Source of the DNA: Plasmopara viticola | Lineage: Eukaryota; Oomycota; Peronosporomycetes; Peronosporales; Peronosporaceae | Direction: 5' to 3' | Length of the DNA stretch: 64,000 bases | Assembly (NCBI GenBank): GCA_001695595.3 | Contig: MBPM02000021.1 | Coordinates: 248,001-312,000 of the forward strand | Shown: positions 41,658 to 53,613 of the stretch, in pieces | Numbering within the stretch: the first letter of the stretch is position 1 | Layout of the letters: every line of letters starts with the position of its first letter | Translations under genes and position numbers: made by a program | Notes under the pieces: model-generated | Seen by the model: only the letters and a program-made list of their open reading frames with translations | What the model was told of the DNA's origin: nothing | Databases searched by the model: none

Positions 41658-43481
41658 ATGGTGACGCTTGTGTGCGCGCTCGTCGGTGTGAAGGGAAATG
41701 CATTCCCTGTGGACATCGAGGCGAGTCAGCTGGTTGGCCACTTGAAGAAGGCCATCAAGACGGAGAATGAGAAGACAATCACGTGTGATGCACGGGAACT
41801 GCAGCTGTTCCTCGCCAAGAAGGGCGACGCGTGGTTGGATCGAGATGGCGCGGAAGGTTTGACGCTCGATGAGAATGGACACCCCGAAGGCTTTGCACAC
41901 ATGGACGAGTTAAACTGGATTGTGGATTACTACGGCGAGGAATTTCAACCAAAACGAGGGGAAATCCACGTGTTGGTGGTGGTTCCGGAAGTTGACCAGG
42001 AGCAATGGGATGAGGAACGTGCACGCAAGAAGGCCAGATCATTGACTGTCATCGAGGTCGAGAGGATGGATTCAATTGCAGCCACCTTGGATATCGGCAG
42101 GTGGCAAATTGGTGGCATCGCACTCGACATTCGCCACGTCGAGCCGGATTTTCCCGCGTGGTTCTATGTTCGGAAGGAAACGCAGGACATCATCAAGATA
42201 TTCAACGATCATATGGAAAAGAAGCTCAGCACTGTGTTTGTGGGGACACCTGGTGTTGGGAAGAGCATGATGGTCGTGTTGTTTGCGTTCTACATGGCTT
42301 TGCTTCAACAGAAACGCGTCGTCTTGTTTCGGAAGCTGAAAATGGAAGGATTCTCCTTGCTGTACCTTGATGCAAACAACAAGCAATACCGGCGAGAGAA
42401 CGTGTTGAGATTAAAAGAAGTTGACCATTTGCTTGGCATAGCGGATGAATTGTGCCTGGATGGGTTCACGCACGACGACGTCAAAGCCAACTTTGGACGG
42501 CTGGCGCGGTTCCGATTGCTTGCCACGTCTGTCCAGTACCCAATGAAGGACGACGACCTTCCCGTACTCAGACAATGTCTCGTTCCCTTTTGGTCGAAAT
42601 CGGATCTGAACAAGATTGGCGCGCGCATGAGTTGGACCGAACACGATATCAAGGAGAGATACTACTTCTCGGGTGGAAACTTGCGCGATTTCTTGTCGGG
42701 AACGAATGCTACCAGGCTTGCAATCAACCAAGCAATTGCTGTCGTCTGTAAGTATACTGCAGAACTGCTCAATTCTCAGTACGGGCTCGCGTCGGTGCGT
42801 CAAGTTGATCGCTTACGTATGACGACAACCCGATTGCACGACAAGACAAGCGATTTGATGAAGTATTTGGATTGTGGGGAGTGGCTTTGTGTGATCACCT
42901 CCGAGTATGCGTTGAGGCAACTTGGCAAAATCGTAGCGCCATCTTACTATGAGGAGTTGTGGTCAAAAGGTCGCATGCTTGGCGACGATGGGTTGATGGG
43001 AATTGCATTCGAGAATTACGTGCATGCGATGGCAAGAGACGGACAGAAGCTCGAGTTGCAGGTGAGGACGTACGACCGAAGAAAAAAGAACCAGCATACA
43101 TATGCTGCGTTGGAATTCGAAGCCAACGCGTATCTCTATGAAGGCACTGATGCAGCGGAATGCGAAGCAATCATGCAGCAACTTGCGGATGTCGACTATT
43201 GGTATCCCTGCACACGTTGTTTGGAGACTATCGACAGTGTTGCCAAGCTGAACATGGGTGGGGAACATAACGTGGTTGGCTTGATCCAAATAACGAAGTC
43301 CGACAATCATAAAATTGACTCAGTGGCACTTGACAAGTATGCGAAGATGTTTCCGGACGGTGCCAGATATATTGCGGTGGTGCCAGACAAGGAGACCAGT
43401 GATAAATTTCGACTTGCTCCAGCTGATCCTCCAACCCAAGTGCTGTTGTACGTTGCGTATGTCGCAACCTGGAGTCTGTGA
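41658..43481 (+). CDS. Crinkler (CRN) effector: header, P-loop NTPase, REase-like nuclease
   Basis: This is a complete 607-residue CRN-family protein. The header begins MVTLVCALVGVKGNAFPVDI and carries LFLAK at residues 50-54 and HVLVVVP at 104-110; CRN headers are a ubiquitin-like fold linked to secretion and uptake. A WFYVRKE segment (168-174) precedes a Walker A motif GTPGVGKS (196-203). The C-terminal region contains GLIQITKSDNHKID (about 541-554); the Q-x-T...H pattern is that of the REase-superfamily nucleases that often pair with an NTPase in CR-type effectors. I used the ATG at 41658 because the header starts there; an in-frame ATG at 41613 would add 15 atypical residues. No classical signal peptide is visible, as in many CRNs. 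It is flanked on both sides by viral genes. A host-nucleus-directed role is family knowledge, not shown here. Confidence 0.9.
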   Translation: MVTLVCALVGVKGNAFPVDIEASQLVGHLKKAIKTENEKTITCDARELQLFLAKKGDAWLDRDGAEGLTLDENGHPEGFAHMDELNWIVDYYGEEFQPKRGEIHVLVVVPEVDQEQWDEERARKKARSLTVIEVERMDSIAATLDIGRWQIGGIALDIRHVEPDFPAWFYVRKETQDIIKIFNDHMEKKLSTVFVGTPGVGKSMMVVLFAFYMALLQQKRVVLFRKLKMEGFSLLYLDANNKQYRRENVLRLKEVDHLLGIADELCLDGFTHDDVKANFGRLARFRLLATSVQYPMKDDDLPVLRQCLVPFWSKSDLNKIGARMSWTEHDIKERYYFSGGNLRDFLSGTNATRLAINQAIAVVCKYTAELLNSQYGLASVRQVDRLRMTTTRLHDKTSDLMKYLDCGEWLCVITSEYALRQLGKIVAPSYYEELWSKGRMLGDDGLMGIAFENYVHAMARDGQKLELQVRTYDRRKKNQHTYAALEFEANAYLYEGTDAAECEAIMQQLADVDYWYPCTRCLETIDSVAKLNMGGEHNVVGLIQITKSDNHKIDSVALDKYAKMFPDGARYIAVVPDKETSDKFRLAPADPPTQVLLYVAYVATWSL

Positions 43482-43730
43482 AACCATGTGCTGCAGAATT
43501 AAGCTTTTCTCTGATAGCCTGTCTAAGCCGATAGTGTTGTGGTGGTAGCGATTTGCCTCCTATCCTCAGCTACTTGTTGAACAATGTATTGATTCCAAAA
43601 AGCTCGTTGGTTCTGATCACCTGTATGATCTAATAACCTGCTAAATCGCGACAAGGAGTTGACCAATGTTACAGCACATGTATGAACCAAACTGACTTTC
43701 GAGGACATACGATCGATCGAGGCAGTGAAT

Positions 43731-43990
43731 CGAGGACGGTGGATCGACTGCGTTTGAGAAAACAGCTGTGGTTGAGAGCAGTGGATCGACGGTGCGAGGA
43801 CGGTGGATCGACTGCGTATATGAGAAACCGCTGTGGTTGAGGTCTGTTGATGAGACTATCATACCTTGAGATGGCATACCCATGGATAAGTATGTCATCT
43901 CCATGGATAAGAATGGAATACCTCGGGATGAGGAAACCATACCCAGGTATAAGAATGAAATACCTTGGGATAAGGAAACCATACCCAAGG
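43731..43990. repeat. Tandem repeats downstream of the CRN gene (unit B)
   Basis: Same 64-base pair and roughly 44-base array as at 31146-31405, with no copy-number difference. Confidence 0.8.
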
Positions 43991-44042
43991 ATAGTACCCA
44001 ACGATGTGAACATGGAGATTTCAGTCAAAAAAAATAGTTCGA

Positions 44043-44360
44043 TTAATTTAATTCTACACCAAATTCGTTCAAGTTTTCTTTCAATGAGGGACATTTATTC
44101 TTGATGTATTCATTTTTACACATCCAATTGAAATATTGGGTATCGTTTTCAACAATCCACTTGACGGATTTGTTTTTATGTTTGCCCCACCGCATAATAT
44201 AGCTATCATCTCCATCTTGGAACTAACCTTGTAAAAACCGTTTGATATCAGAGTCTTCTGTTTGCTGGTTGTATAACCATCGACAGTATGACGCATCTTG
44301 CTCATAGACTTCCTCAAGAGATTTTCCTTTATATTTTCCGAACTCTAAAATTACTGACAT
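44043..44360 (-). pseudogene. Viral ExoX-C-terminal-like repeat protein (copy B) with internal TAG
   Basis: Identical layout to 31458-31775, with two FGK/WGK-type repeats separated by the same TAG at codon 46 (44223-44225). The shared stop shows that it predates the tandem duplication or is tolerated. Confidence 0.6.
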
Positions 44361-44445
44361 TTTTGATATGGTGTATTGGGTATGGGGTATGCTTATAGTA
44401 TATTAGTAAATTTATATTAGAATTAAAAATATTAATTCAATTTAT

Positions 44446-44544
44446 TTAATTGTTTTCTAACCAGTTTTTATGTTTTGCTCTCTTCAAATGTTGTTTACCA
44501 GCACAATCACAACTGATTTTTTTATTTTGTTTATCTTTATTCAT
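44446..44544 (-). CDS. Mini-protein of 32 aa with CxC...H...H motif (copy B)
   Basis: Same frame as 31861-31959; see that entry. Confidence 0.4.
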   Translation of the reverse strand: MNKDKQNKKISCDCAGKQHLKRAKHKNWLENN

Positions 44545-44834
44545 TTCAAACTACATCTTTGTCTGAAGAGGATATTATCGCTACTCTAAGTGCTTCAGGT
44601 TAATAGAAATGTTGATTTGTCTGTGAGGGTAATGATGGAAGGTTTAGAGGTGTGTTTTTTATATAGGGATGTGATTAATGCTTACGGGTAATTGGGTTGA
44701 TGATTTGTCTGTGGGTTAAGGATGATGGGTTTAGAGGGTAATTCTCATATAGGATAGAGATTTAGCTGTGGGAGAAACATGAAGGTTAAAGCGGCAGTTT
44801 GGGCCGAAGGCACGAATGCCGCTTTAAGGTATAT

Positions 44835-46860
44835 ACTTCTGTCATCCGTGTTGCTGCCCCAATCTGCATCCGAGTATGCTTTGACCGCAACGCTTCCACT
44901 TCCTCGGTAGACGATACCGATTTGACGCGTGGTCTTCAGATACCGTACTACTCGAATTGCTGCGCTCCAATGTTGTAGTCCTGGGTTCTTCAGAAAACGT
45001 GATAGCTGTGTCACCACTTATGCAATATCAGGCCGAGTGCATGTCGTTATGTACAGCAAGCATCCGTTGTGGGTGACTGCTTTGACGACAGCTTCAATCC
45101 TGATACGCATGGGTTTTCAACACTCTCGGCCTCTTGTTGACCGAATCGCTTGACCACATCATCGATGTAGCGAGTCTGTTCGATCATCATAATTCCAGCT
45201 GACCTGTCGTGATCAATTTCCATACCCAAAATAAATTCCGCCTGACCAAGTTCCTTCATCTTGAAAGCATTCTTGAGTACATCCTGTACTTGAATTAAAT
45301 TTTGCTGCTCCTTGCTGCGATAATCATGTCATCCACATATAATCCAACGTAAGCAAAACCTTCTTTAGTGCTCTTGACATAAACACATTGATCTGCTCCG
45401 CAACTCTTAAAGCCATTCCTGACGAAGACACGATGTATTGTCTAGTTCCAAGCACTCGCTGCTTGATTCAGTCTGCGAATAGCATTGTTCTGTTGACATA
45501 TGTATCCTTGAGCGTTGTCGACACCAAGCGGAACTTCCATAAAAACGTTGTCCGTTAACACGCTATTGAGAAAAGCCGTGTCGACGTCCAGCTGTTCCAT
45601 TTGATAGCCACATTCAACACATACCGCGAGAATTATTCGAATCGATTTCATGTTGGCAACCGGGGAATGCGTCTCGAAAAAGTCAACGCCATACTTCTTC
45701 CTGAAATCTTTCGCGACCAGTCGTGCCTTGTATCGCACGATAGCGCCATTCTGATCACGCTTCTTGGCAAAAACCCATCGTGATCCAATTGTTCGTCCAA
45801 TCTTCCCTCGTGGCTGCAATGTCCACGTTTTATTCTCTTCGTGAAAGCGAAGCTCAGCATTCGTTGCTTCACGCTATTTCATTGCATCGTCGCTTTCCAT
45901 TGCTTGAGTATAAGTGTTCGGTGAGTCTGTCTTATCGTCAATTTCCACGGCATAGGCAAGAAAGGCTTCCGCAATTAGTCCATCTTCGTCAATCCTAGCA
46001 CGCTTTGGAGTCGGTGGGCCCTCACTGCCTTCTGTTGACTCTCCACCATCGAAGCCGTTTCTTAGCATTAGCACTGGCTCACGTCTTATTTGTGTTCGCT
46101 CCACTTTAGGCCGAAACACCGAACGATCTTCCTGTTGCACTTGGGAAGGTTGATGATACTCCGTTAGCTTAAGCCTGTTTCGTACAGGGCTCTCAGAAGG
46201 CATTAGCCGCTGTACAACGGCGCTTGGCGTATGATCCACATCATCCAGATCAACATCCTCGACTGTCTCTTCGACAGCTCCTATGGGATCGTCCGCAACT
46301 GACTGTCGATCCACTTGATGCTGAACATTGACAACATCACCATCCTTAATAACTTAGACAATTGTTTCCGGCTTAAGCTCTTGCGCGCCATTGATGCCGC
46401 TCACCTCACGCTCATCCAACTTTACAGAGCGGGTCACTTTAAACTTGGCATTTTCCAAGTCAAACAAGCGATAGCCCTTGACATTCTCTGCATAGCCAAG
46501 AAACATACACTTGAAGCTCTTGGGTTCCAATTTGGTCCGTTTCGCATCGTCAATATGAGTGTAGCCTTGCGAATCACATACGCGCAGGTGATCCATTCGA
46601 GGCTTCATCTTGAAAGCTTGCTCGTACGGCGTGATGGATGGACCGTATTGCTGACTTGATTAGTTAAATAAACCGCTGTATTTACCGCTTCCGCCCACCA
46701 TTCCGTCGAAACGCTCTTGGGTGTAACATGCTGCGGGCTTTCTTCATAATTCTCCTGTTCATACGCTCCGCCACTCCGTTCTGCTGTGGGCTGTACAAAT
46801 TTATCGTATTTCGACCACGTGGTCGAACCAGACCAAAGTGTATCAAATTTCAGGGGGGAC
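44835..46860 (-). mobile_element. Truncated Ty1/copia pol (unit B)
   Basis: Duplicate of 32250-34275 with the same truncations and the same order of integrase end, linker, reverse transcriptase and RNase H. Only a few substitutions distinguish it, for example in the linker (DDPMG to DDPIG) and in the post-integrase region (VFDSQGYAH to VCDSQGYTH). Confidence 0.88.
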
Positions 46861-46950
46861 ACCGAGATACATTAACATTGATCAAAATGACATCAAAAAT
46901 TGAATCGACTTAAGAAGGATACGAAATTTGTTAAGTATTCTCACAATTCT

Positions 46951-47073
46951 TTTGGTGACGCGGAGCTGGAGTGCGCGTCAAATGGCAAAGGGAGTGTATC
47001 TCTCGTAAAGATCGCACGTGATGTGAAAGTGAGCGCGCTAAAGAAGGCCATCGTTGGGACATTGGCTAGCTGA
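46951..47073 (+). pseudogene. CRN-header-like fragment, plus strand (unit B)
   Basis: Duplicate of 34366-34488 with a few changes (SLSLV to SVSLV and LAN to LAS before the stop). Confidence 0.45.
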
Positions 47074-47116
47074 TGCAGAGAAAATGCATGGAAGACGGAC
47101 CCTGATTTAATTACTC

Positions 47117-47504
47117 TTATCCATGCTCTTGCTCGACTAACCAGCTATATATGCTGACCAGTGCCGATTTCTCACCAGACACCCAGTTCCACCGAGATGT
47201 GAATCCTGGCTCGGAGTTCTCGTCACAAAAGTTCTTTGTCGCATAGCGTCCATGACAGTCGCATCTTCTTATACTCAGCGCATTTTCCAGCTTACACGAA
47301 GTTCTCATATGGAAATCATCTTCCAGCCACGCTCCGTTTTTCTTCGTCGTGTACAACATCAATGAGCTTGGCGGAAACGAGAAGCGCTCGTGGTATTGTT
47401 GATTGTCGAATTCGGCTATCCATAGTGCGAATATTTTTCGCTTTACTTGCAATCTCCACTATAAACACGCTCCCTTCGCCATACACCGCGCACTTCAGCT
47501 TCAC
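47117..47504 (-). pseudogene. Degenerate CRN N-terminal header, minus strand (unit B)
   Basis: Duplicate of 34532-34919; same GTG in place of the start, same frameshift, same LYTTK variant of the LFLAK segment. Confidence 0.6.
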
Positions 47505-47699
47505 GTCACCTCAGCTGAGAATCAGTAGAAGTGTATAGCAAATTTAGAGTATGTTTTAACTGCATAATACATTGACAGCATTCTTTGCGTTTGCGAAGTC
47601 CCTTTGAAACATGATGCAATGCCGACTTGAAATAAAACGACAGGTTGTGATAATTAATATCGAAACTGACGAGTGCGAACCTTTCTAGTTGATACTAAC

Positions 47700-48106
47700 A
47701 AAAACCAGTACAATACATCGACGGCTTCGGAAAAGGTTGGGTGACGCCCTCCTTCCAAGCGCGGGGGCTAAATGCTCGCGCGCTTCGGGCAGATGCTCTC
47801 GGGCATCTGCAGGTCTCTAACGAATCTCACCCTCGACGCGACGGTCTCCAGCACCAGGGCGCCACCTGGGTTCTTACCAAGTCAGAGCTAAACAAAATAA
47901 TGGAAGACCCTCACGACCTCGGTGCTGGCTGCACTGCCCGCCGAACGAGACCCGACGTATGCGGACACCACTCTATGCCGTGGACTAGCCAGACTGAGCC
48001 TAGCACGTGCATAACTTGGCAACGCGATAACGTAATAAATTACATTACCGACGGAGGAAAAATAAAAAAATGCAAACCGATGGATCCAAAGAAGCAGATA
48101 ATTTAA
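47700..48106 (+). other. GC-rich segment of unknown origin at the duplication edge
   Basis: From about 47735 to 48010 the sequence is clearly GC-richer than its surroundings and is open on the plus strand (121 codons). It includes LTKSELNKIMEDPHDLGAG. Unit A contains only the first 200 or so bases (35150-35354), because the duplication breakpoint cuts through it. It could be the edge of a transposable element or a gene fragment. I do not recognise it. Confidence 0.3.
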
Positions 48107-49840
48107 AAGCTGTAAGTCAAAACGTCATTACAGGTCAACAAAGATCAGAATACTAGCTGATCAGCTTGAAGACCATTTGCCACAATCAACGGCGAGTCGT
48201 CTTCAATATTCTTTGCGCCTTCGATCATCTTAAGGCCCTTGATCCAAGCATCTCGATGCTACTTTTAGAGAGTATTGTAGTAATGTCACATCGTAATTAT
48301 GTTGTCACGCTCACAAACACTTAGACGATAAAGCAATGGCTTGCTAAAACTCTATTCTCCTTCGATAAACTTCCTTAGATACACGAACACTTTTTTAACA
48401 GGCACATTTTATAATCCGTGCTTGAGATTTGCCGCTTTTGAAACAAGCTTAATGGTCGTAAATTTCCTCTGGAACAAACCCACTTCGCGATATCTTTCGT
48501 GCTCGACAACGCTTCGTGTGTTCCATTAGAAGAAGTGTTTTCCGTGCAATATTCGCATTCATCGGTCAAGAGGTCCATCAAATCCAGAGTTGACAACAGA
48601 TACCAGCTCAATTTCACACAATGCTTCTGGAAAAATGTCGGCATCTTTGACCGCTGCTCGGGAGCATTCACCCGATTTTTGATGTTATTGTAGATAACAG
48701 TCGTGAAGTCGCAACTTAGTTTGCCATGAAAAAAAATCTCACGATCGGTGGGCTTAACGTAGTTTGGCGATTGAAAAATGAGATTTTGTGATATGCCAAA
48801 ACATCTCCATTGACATTCGCATTTAATAGTTCTGCAAGAGTAGTTCTTGACTGGAGCAAATACTCGAAAATGTACAATTATGCTCACCTGCTTATGCATC
48901 AAAACTTTGCGAGAGAATTGTACTAGACCGCTATCCAAGCAAAAATTCGAAAGACCGTTAGATCAAGGTCCTTGTCAAGCTATCCAGCTCAACTTCATAA
49001 GTCGAACGCTTGAAAGCCTATTCAGGTGTTTTTTTTAATTTTCCGTGAAAGATAATAATCACAATTTAAATTACACTGTTAACCATGACTTCGTCACCTC
49101 AGGAGTAGAAATAACACTTGGCCATATCACACAAAGTGAATAGTACCCATTACCAAAACGTGACGCTTAAACACGAGCTTTAATAAGTCAAATTTAATAT
49201 TTTTGGCCAGCTCCTCGAGCTTAGAGGAAAGTAGGGGCGCTTTACGATCCGCTTGGAAACTTGGCAGCTTCACTAGACAAATATCAGCTCTTTATAGATG
49301 CAAATTCACTCATTCTTGAGCGTCAATTTGCTGCCCAGCTTTGCAGTCTTGTAATACAAAGCAAAAAAAATACATTAATTGATCTGCTTAAGTAAATCCT
49401 TGTGCTTTGTATTGTAGTATCTAAATGCATCTTGGTATACTTGTGGCCATTTTACACATGGCTATCATTGCCCGTCTAGATGCTCACCAGTAACGCGGCG
49501 ATGCCTACGTTCATATCTTTGAATCTTTACTCAAATGTAGTGTCGCCGGAATCGTTTAGATAGTGACGAACTCATTCAGAAGTCATCTCTCATCTAAAGC
49601 GCTGGCTTTGTATGTCTTGATCAAATTTCTGGTGTTTAAATTTATAGAAGTTCAAAACAAAGTGTCATGCTTGCGTCCTTTCTCAGTATTGCAAGCATGT
49701 ATTTACTTAATCCTCGACCAGACTGAGGGGTTCACTTTGATGAGATCTCTTCCTTTTAAGTAGTCTCACGATATATATACATGTAACTTAACTAATCAAA
49801 TTAAATGTGCAAGGAACTACTTGTCGTTTGAGCCAAGCTC
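48107..49840. other. Stretch without a supported gene
   Basis: The longest frame (48375-48938, minus, 187 codons) contains Cys-rich and hydrophobic patches but no motif I recognise, no clear start context, and no paralogue in the window. I treat it as unproven. Nothing else here supports a gene. Confidence 0.4.
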
Positions 49841-49854
49841 AGGCTAAGTTCTTT

Positions 49855-49925
49855 TAGGCAAATCTAGTGGTTAATAGCACTCGCAGGCCACGCGTACGAT
49901 TCCCATTTTGAGAAATCTAAGAAAC
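49855..49925 (+). other. tRNA-like relic with possible pol III A and B boxes
   Basis: The segment tctagtggttaatagcac resembles a tRNA A-box region (compare the general pattern TAGCTCAGTGGTTAGAGC) and is followed 21 bases later by cgtacgattccc, which resembles the B box GGTTCGANTCC. A full cloverleaf with an acceptor stem cannot be drawn. A tRNA pseudogene or the head of a SINE is the likeliest reading. Confidence 0.25.
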
Positions 49926-52900
49926 TATTGAGGACACAATATATGGTAAAAGGAATCGACTTTGTATGTGCACTGTCTCGAAAGAATCAATAAGGACATA
50001 TTAATCTAGCGTTAAAAGAAGCTATTGATATAAAATTCAACAAAAAATCAAGTCTGGAGCAAGAAGAATTTGTAGCATTCTTGAAAAGAGTTGCCTGAGT
50101 TTGTGAATGGTATTGACACCATGTAGCAGATCCATTGCATGGTATGCTACAGAGGAGAGCGATGTAGAAATCGCTCTTCCTATGACACGTTGTCAAATTA
50201 AAGGACGATCATTTCGATATGGATACTTTGAGGTACGTTTGGCCCTAATGTAAAAATGCTTTGAATATGATTGTAATGATAAGAGCGTTGCTAAAAGCGT
50301 ATTAAGTCGAAACGACATCCACTACGCTGGCTCCATTATTATTCACCGAAACATTGCATGAAAGAAGTCGGTCTAAATCTAAGAAGTAGTATAGAGGGAA
50401 GGCAACAAGTAAAGTTGCAAATTGTCCGTTCAAGCATTATGAGCTTGCCAAAAAATCTAAGCTGCTTGGTAATGAGATGCTATGGATCTGGGATTGTGTA
50501 GGAAATATTACTTCATTAGTGCTGTTTTCAAAGCAAAAGCAAAAAAAGGAAGTCAGTGAAGCAGTCTAAATAAATAAGAAATTCGGCAAGCCTTACAAAG
50601 CAAGGACCAGCAAAAAACCTTACATGCAAATGTAGCAGCCTAAAGGCAAAATTTATCGCCTAAATCCAAGGAACGCCCGCCACTCAGTAGATCAAAATAT
50701 AAGGAGTATATTCGCAGCATTGGCTCGATACTGCATTGTATTTGCTTATAATCAAATAAATGGTGATTCTTATGTTCATTGTATTGCGCTAATTTTATCT
50801 ATCCCGGATTCTTATGATGTCGAAGAGTCCAACGCTCGCACTCTTTGTCAGCAAAACCCAAAAATCGGTATCCATTCCTTCATTTAATGCTACCACTAAC
50901 CATTGTGAGACATTATCAGGAATCTTGCGTTTGTTCGAGCCCAGTGATGATAGTTGACTTACAACTCAGACGCCGATATTGACTTGATCTCGTCGATTTT
51001 TTCATCGCTCAGGCTCGTATGCATATCGATGCGCCACTTCAAGACATTGTTGTTAATTCGTCGTGACTTCTTTCTTTAATTTGCGAGCAAAATCGCTTCC
51101 GACTTGAATGCTTTCAAATCGACACGTGCGAAATATGATTTTTTTTATTTTTTTAGACGTTAGATACGAGAATGTGTGTTGCTTAAACTCTCTCAAGCAA
51201 CACGCGCAAGTATAAATCTCCATGCCTTGCACCCTTGAATGATATTTTTAAATATTCTCGTTGCACATATCACGCTATACTGCTCGTAATATCAAACATT
51301 TGTAGCTGATGAGTCGGAGCTCGTAAATAATTGCCTCGATGATGCGCAAGAGCAAGAGGTGCAGTCGAAAAGGTGTAGGTTCTACACCAGTAAGCGAGCT
51401 GTATACTCATGTCCGACGATCCAGCTTCGATGCTAGGTGGGCATCATGGGTGCCTATGGTATAGTGCCCTAGCTTAGATGAGCGCTTGATATGAGGCTCG
51501 CACAGCTTTACGGGCTAAGTTGTTTTTCCACAAAAACTTGTCGATGCGAAATACCGTGTTTTTTTGAGTCCCAAATAAGCGAAGGCTTAGTGCCGGTACT
51601 GCGAGCCGTAACAGTGATACTTACGTCTCTTGAAAGCTTGAAGAGAAAAATAATTCTAAAAGTGGAAGTAGTAGCGCACTAGCGAAGCTACACTCTCTTC
51701 TTGTATTTCGCAATATCAGAGTATTCGAGAAAAGGGTTATCTCACTACGAGTTTGATCTTTTAAATACTATTTTTGGCTATCAATCCTGCGACATACGGT
51801 CTGCAGCATGCTTCCGTTGTGAATATTCTTTCCAATGATCACCAGGGACCTTGAGAAAAGCTCTGCTCTCAGACTGAATGCCTCCAGTTTCGTAGTGAAA
51901 AGCTCAGTCAACCCAACAACTGAATGTCATGTCAGCAACATCGCAACAGGGTTTACTCAAGTGAAGCTCCAAATATTGACCTTTCTGAGTGAGCATACAC
52001 CCCTTCATTTACAAGATCCAAAGAATGACTGTGGCGGTGGCGTCGCGTAAACTTATAGTGGCGCTCGTTCTCTAGATTGAGGAGAAAAAAAATTGTGCGC
52101 CGCACTGTGTGCGCTTCCCAATAATGGCGAGCGTAACGCCGATGACCTCGACTGTTTTCCAAGGCCATAAAAAACTTTCAGTAGCTTCAAAGATTCTAGT
52201 TCTTTTCAGTCAGCTCTTAACCCTCAAGAAACTTTTTCGCCGTTATGCGAGCAAGTCGCTTAACTCGCGCACCTCGAGACAGAGATTGTGACTCTTCGTC
52301 CTTAAAAGCAGATGCTGTTCAAGTTGTTAGGCAGCGTAATGTGGTTGTGTTCCGTCGCCAGCGCTTCCACGCTCACCCAGCTCGGGCCATGTTAGATTTA
52401 AAGCGTACATGTCAAGCTTTAATTACTTATAGCGTATACGGTCGAATAAAGCGTGGGTGCAGCTTAGTCTTAAAGACAGCATTTATTGCATATGTTGTAA
52501 ATTGCTTGGATTTAACTATACCAATCTCCGAGTTCAAATTTAGAAATTTGTATTGTTATCTCATTTCTTTTGGGCTGAAAAGGCGGGAATTGAGATGTCC
52601 AATTCACGCAATCTAACAATGCGTCGTACGGCAAGCTAGCGCTTAAGTGTTAAAAATTGTCTGTAAGCCATTAAGTTACGTACATGGCTCACGACCCTAA
52701 GATTTTGATGCGCAAAGTCTATGACTTGGTCAAATATTGTGCGAAATTATCAATATCAAGTCCCTTAGCTATTCCTCTTTCATCAATTCTAATTTTATTG
52801 TGTGGAAGCTTTGATGATATACGTAATTATCGAACCATGTCATTGGAAGACATTAGAGGGGGTTCTCCCATTGCAAACCAAAGGATGAGAGCTCGCTGCT

Positions 52901-53610
52901 CCAAAACCTTGGCGTATTCACGCCTCTTCAATGGCGTCATCCGCTTGCCCAAGTCCTAAGTCGTGGTAAAAAGGGGAACATATTCGCTTATTTGATTTGG
53001 AAACTTCATGGTTCAAAGACAAGCGTTTCTTGCTGTATATCTTTCGTCCTATTGTGCTTGATTCTCAAACTAATCTTAATTGTCTACTGATGGAGCGCGG
53101 ATCTGATCGATCTTACAGTATTTGACAGAGCAAGCTAACAAAGCCTTTCAGTTAAATTATCGCTATATGAAGGCGCGGAAAAAGAGCTATATCTTCGAAA
53201 ATTGAGCGCGAGGGTCAAGAAACAATCGAAGTCAATTACTCTGTAGGTCATATGGTCTTGGCAAACAATGGCCGTAGCTTAGTTATCGAAGCCAAAAGTC
53301 GTCAATACATGTGTTTTGTAGCCGTGTCGGTGATGAGATACTTTTTATCACTGTTTTGGTACTTTTGCCAACTTCGGTGCTGGTCATAGTCAACCTTAAG
53401 GGTTGGATCTTGTTCGTTTGAGAGAGAGTGACCAAAGCGTGCGGCTCGAGTGTGCTCTGCGTGTGCTGTAGATGCTATCCGACACCATAGCATAATAACG
53501 CTAATATGGCGCCTGCTACTTGGACATTGTAGGCTCGGCATGTCTCTGAAGGAAGTAATGGACCGCGGTGATGTACTAGGTGCGGACAACAAAGTAACAA
53601 GCTGACCTAA
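49926..53610. other. Decayed sequence without a supported gene
   Basis: Open frames are short. One plus-strand stretch near 53220-53300 reads VNYSVGHMVLANNGRSL, resembling the beta-strand region after the integrase core of Ty3 elements (xxVGDxVLLxxxxL), but it lies on the opposite strand to the clear Ty3 remnant just to its right. The frames at 52245-52616 and 52684-52959 have no recognisable content. Confidence 0.4.
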
Positions 53611-53613
53611 AGC

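Larger units (their letters stand above)
35356..47939. repeat. Unit B of the 12.55-kb tandem duplication
   Basis: Head-to-tail copy of 22807-35354. The right boundary is where similarity to unit A would continue past tggctgcactgccc; unit B runs on into gccgaacgag while unit A jumps to the start of B. At the junction there is one extra C and no obvious homology between the two breakpoints, as expected for end joining or template switching rather than recombination between repeats. Confidence 0.93.

Noticed and set aside
22807..47939. Tandem units as a simple assembly duplication of identical sequence
   Set aside because: The units differ by independent frameshifts, stops, a repeat-unit change and a diverged CRN header, so they are not one sequence entered twice. 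Two haplotypes placed in series cannot be excluded and are noted as the alternative.
48375..48938. A 187-codon minus-strand frame
   Set aside because: Longest frame in its area, but no domain, start context, paralogue or codon bias I can point to. Could be real but is unsupported.
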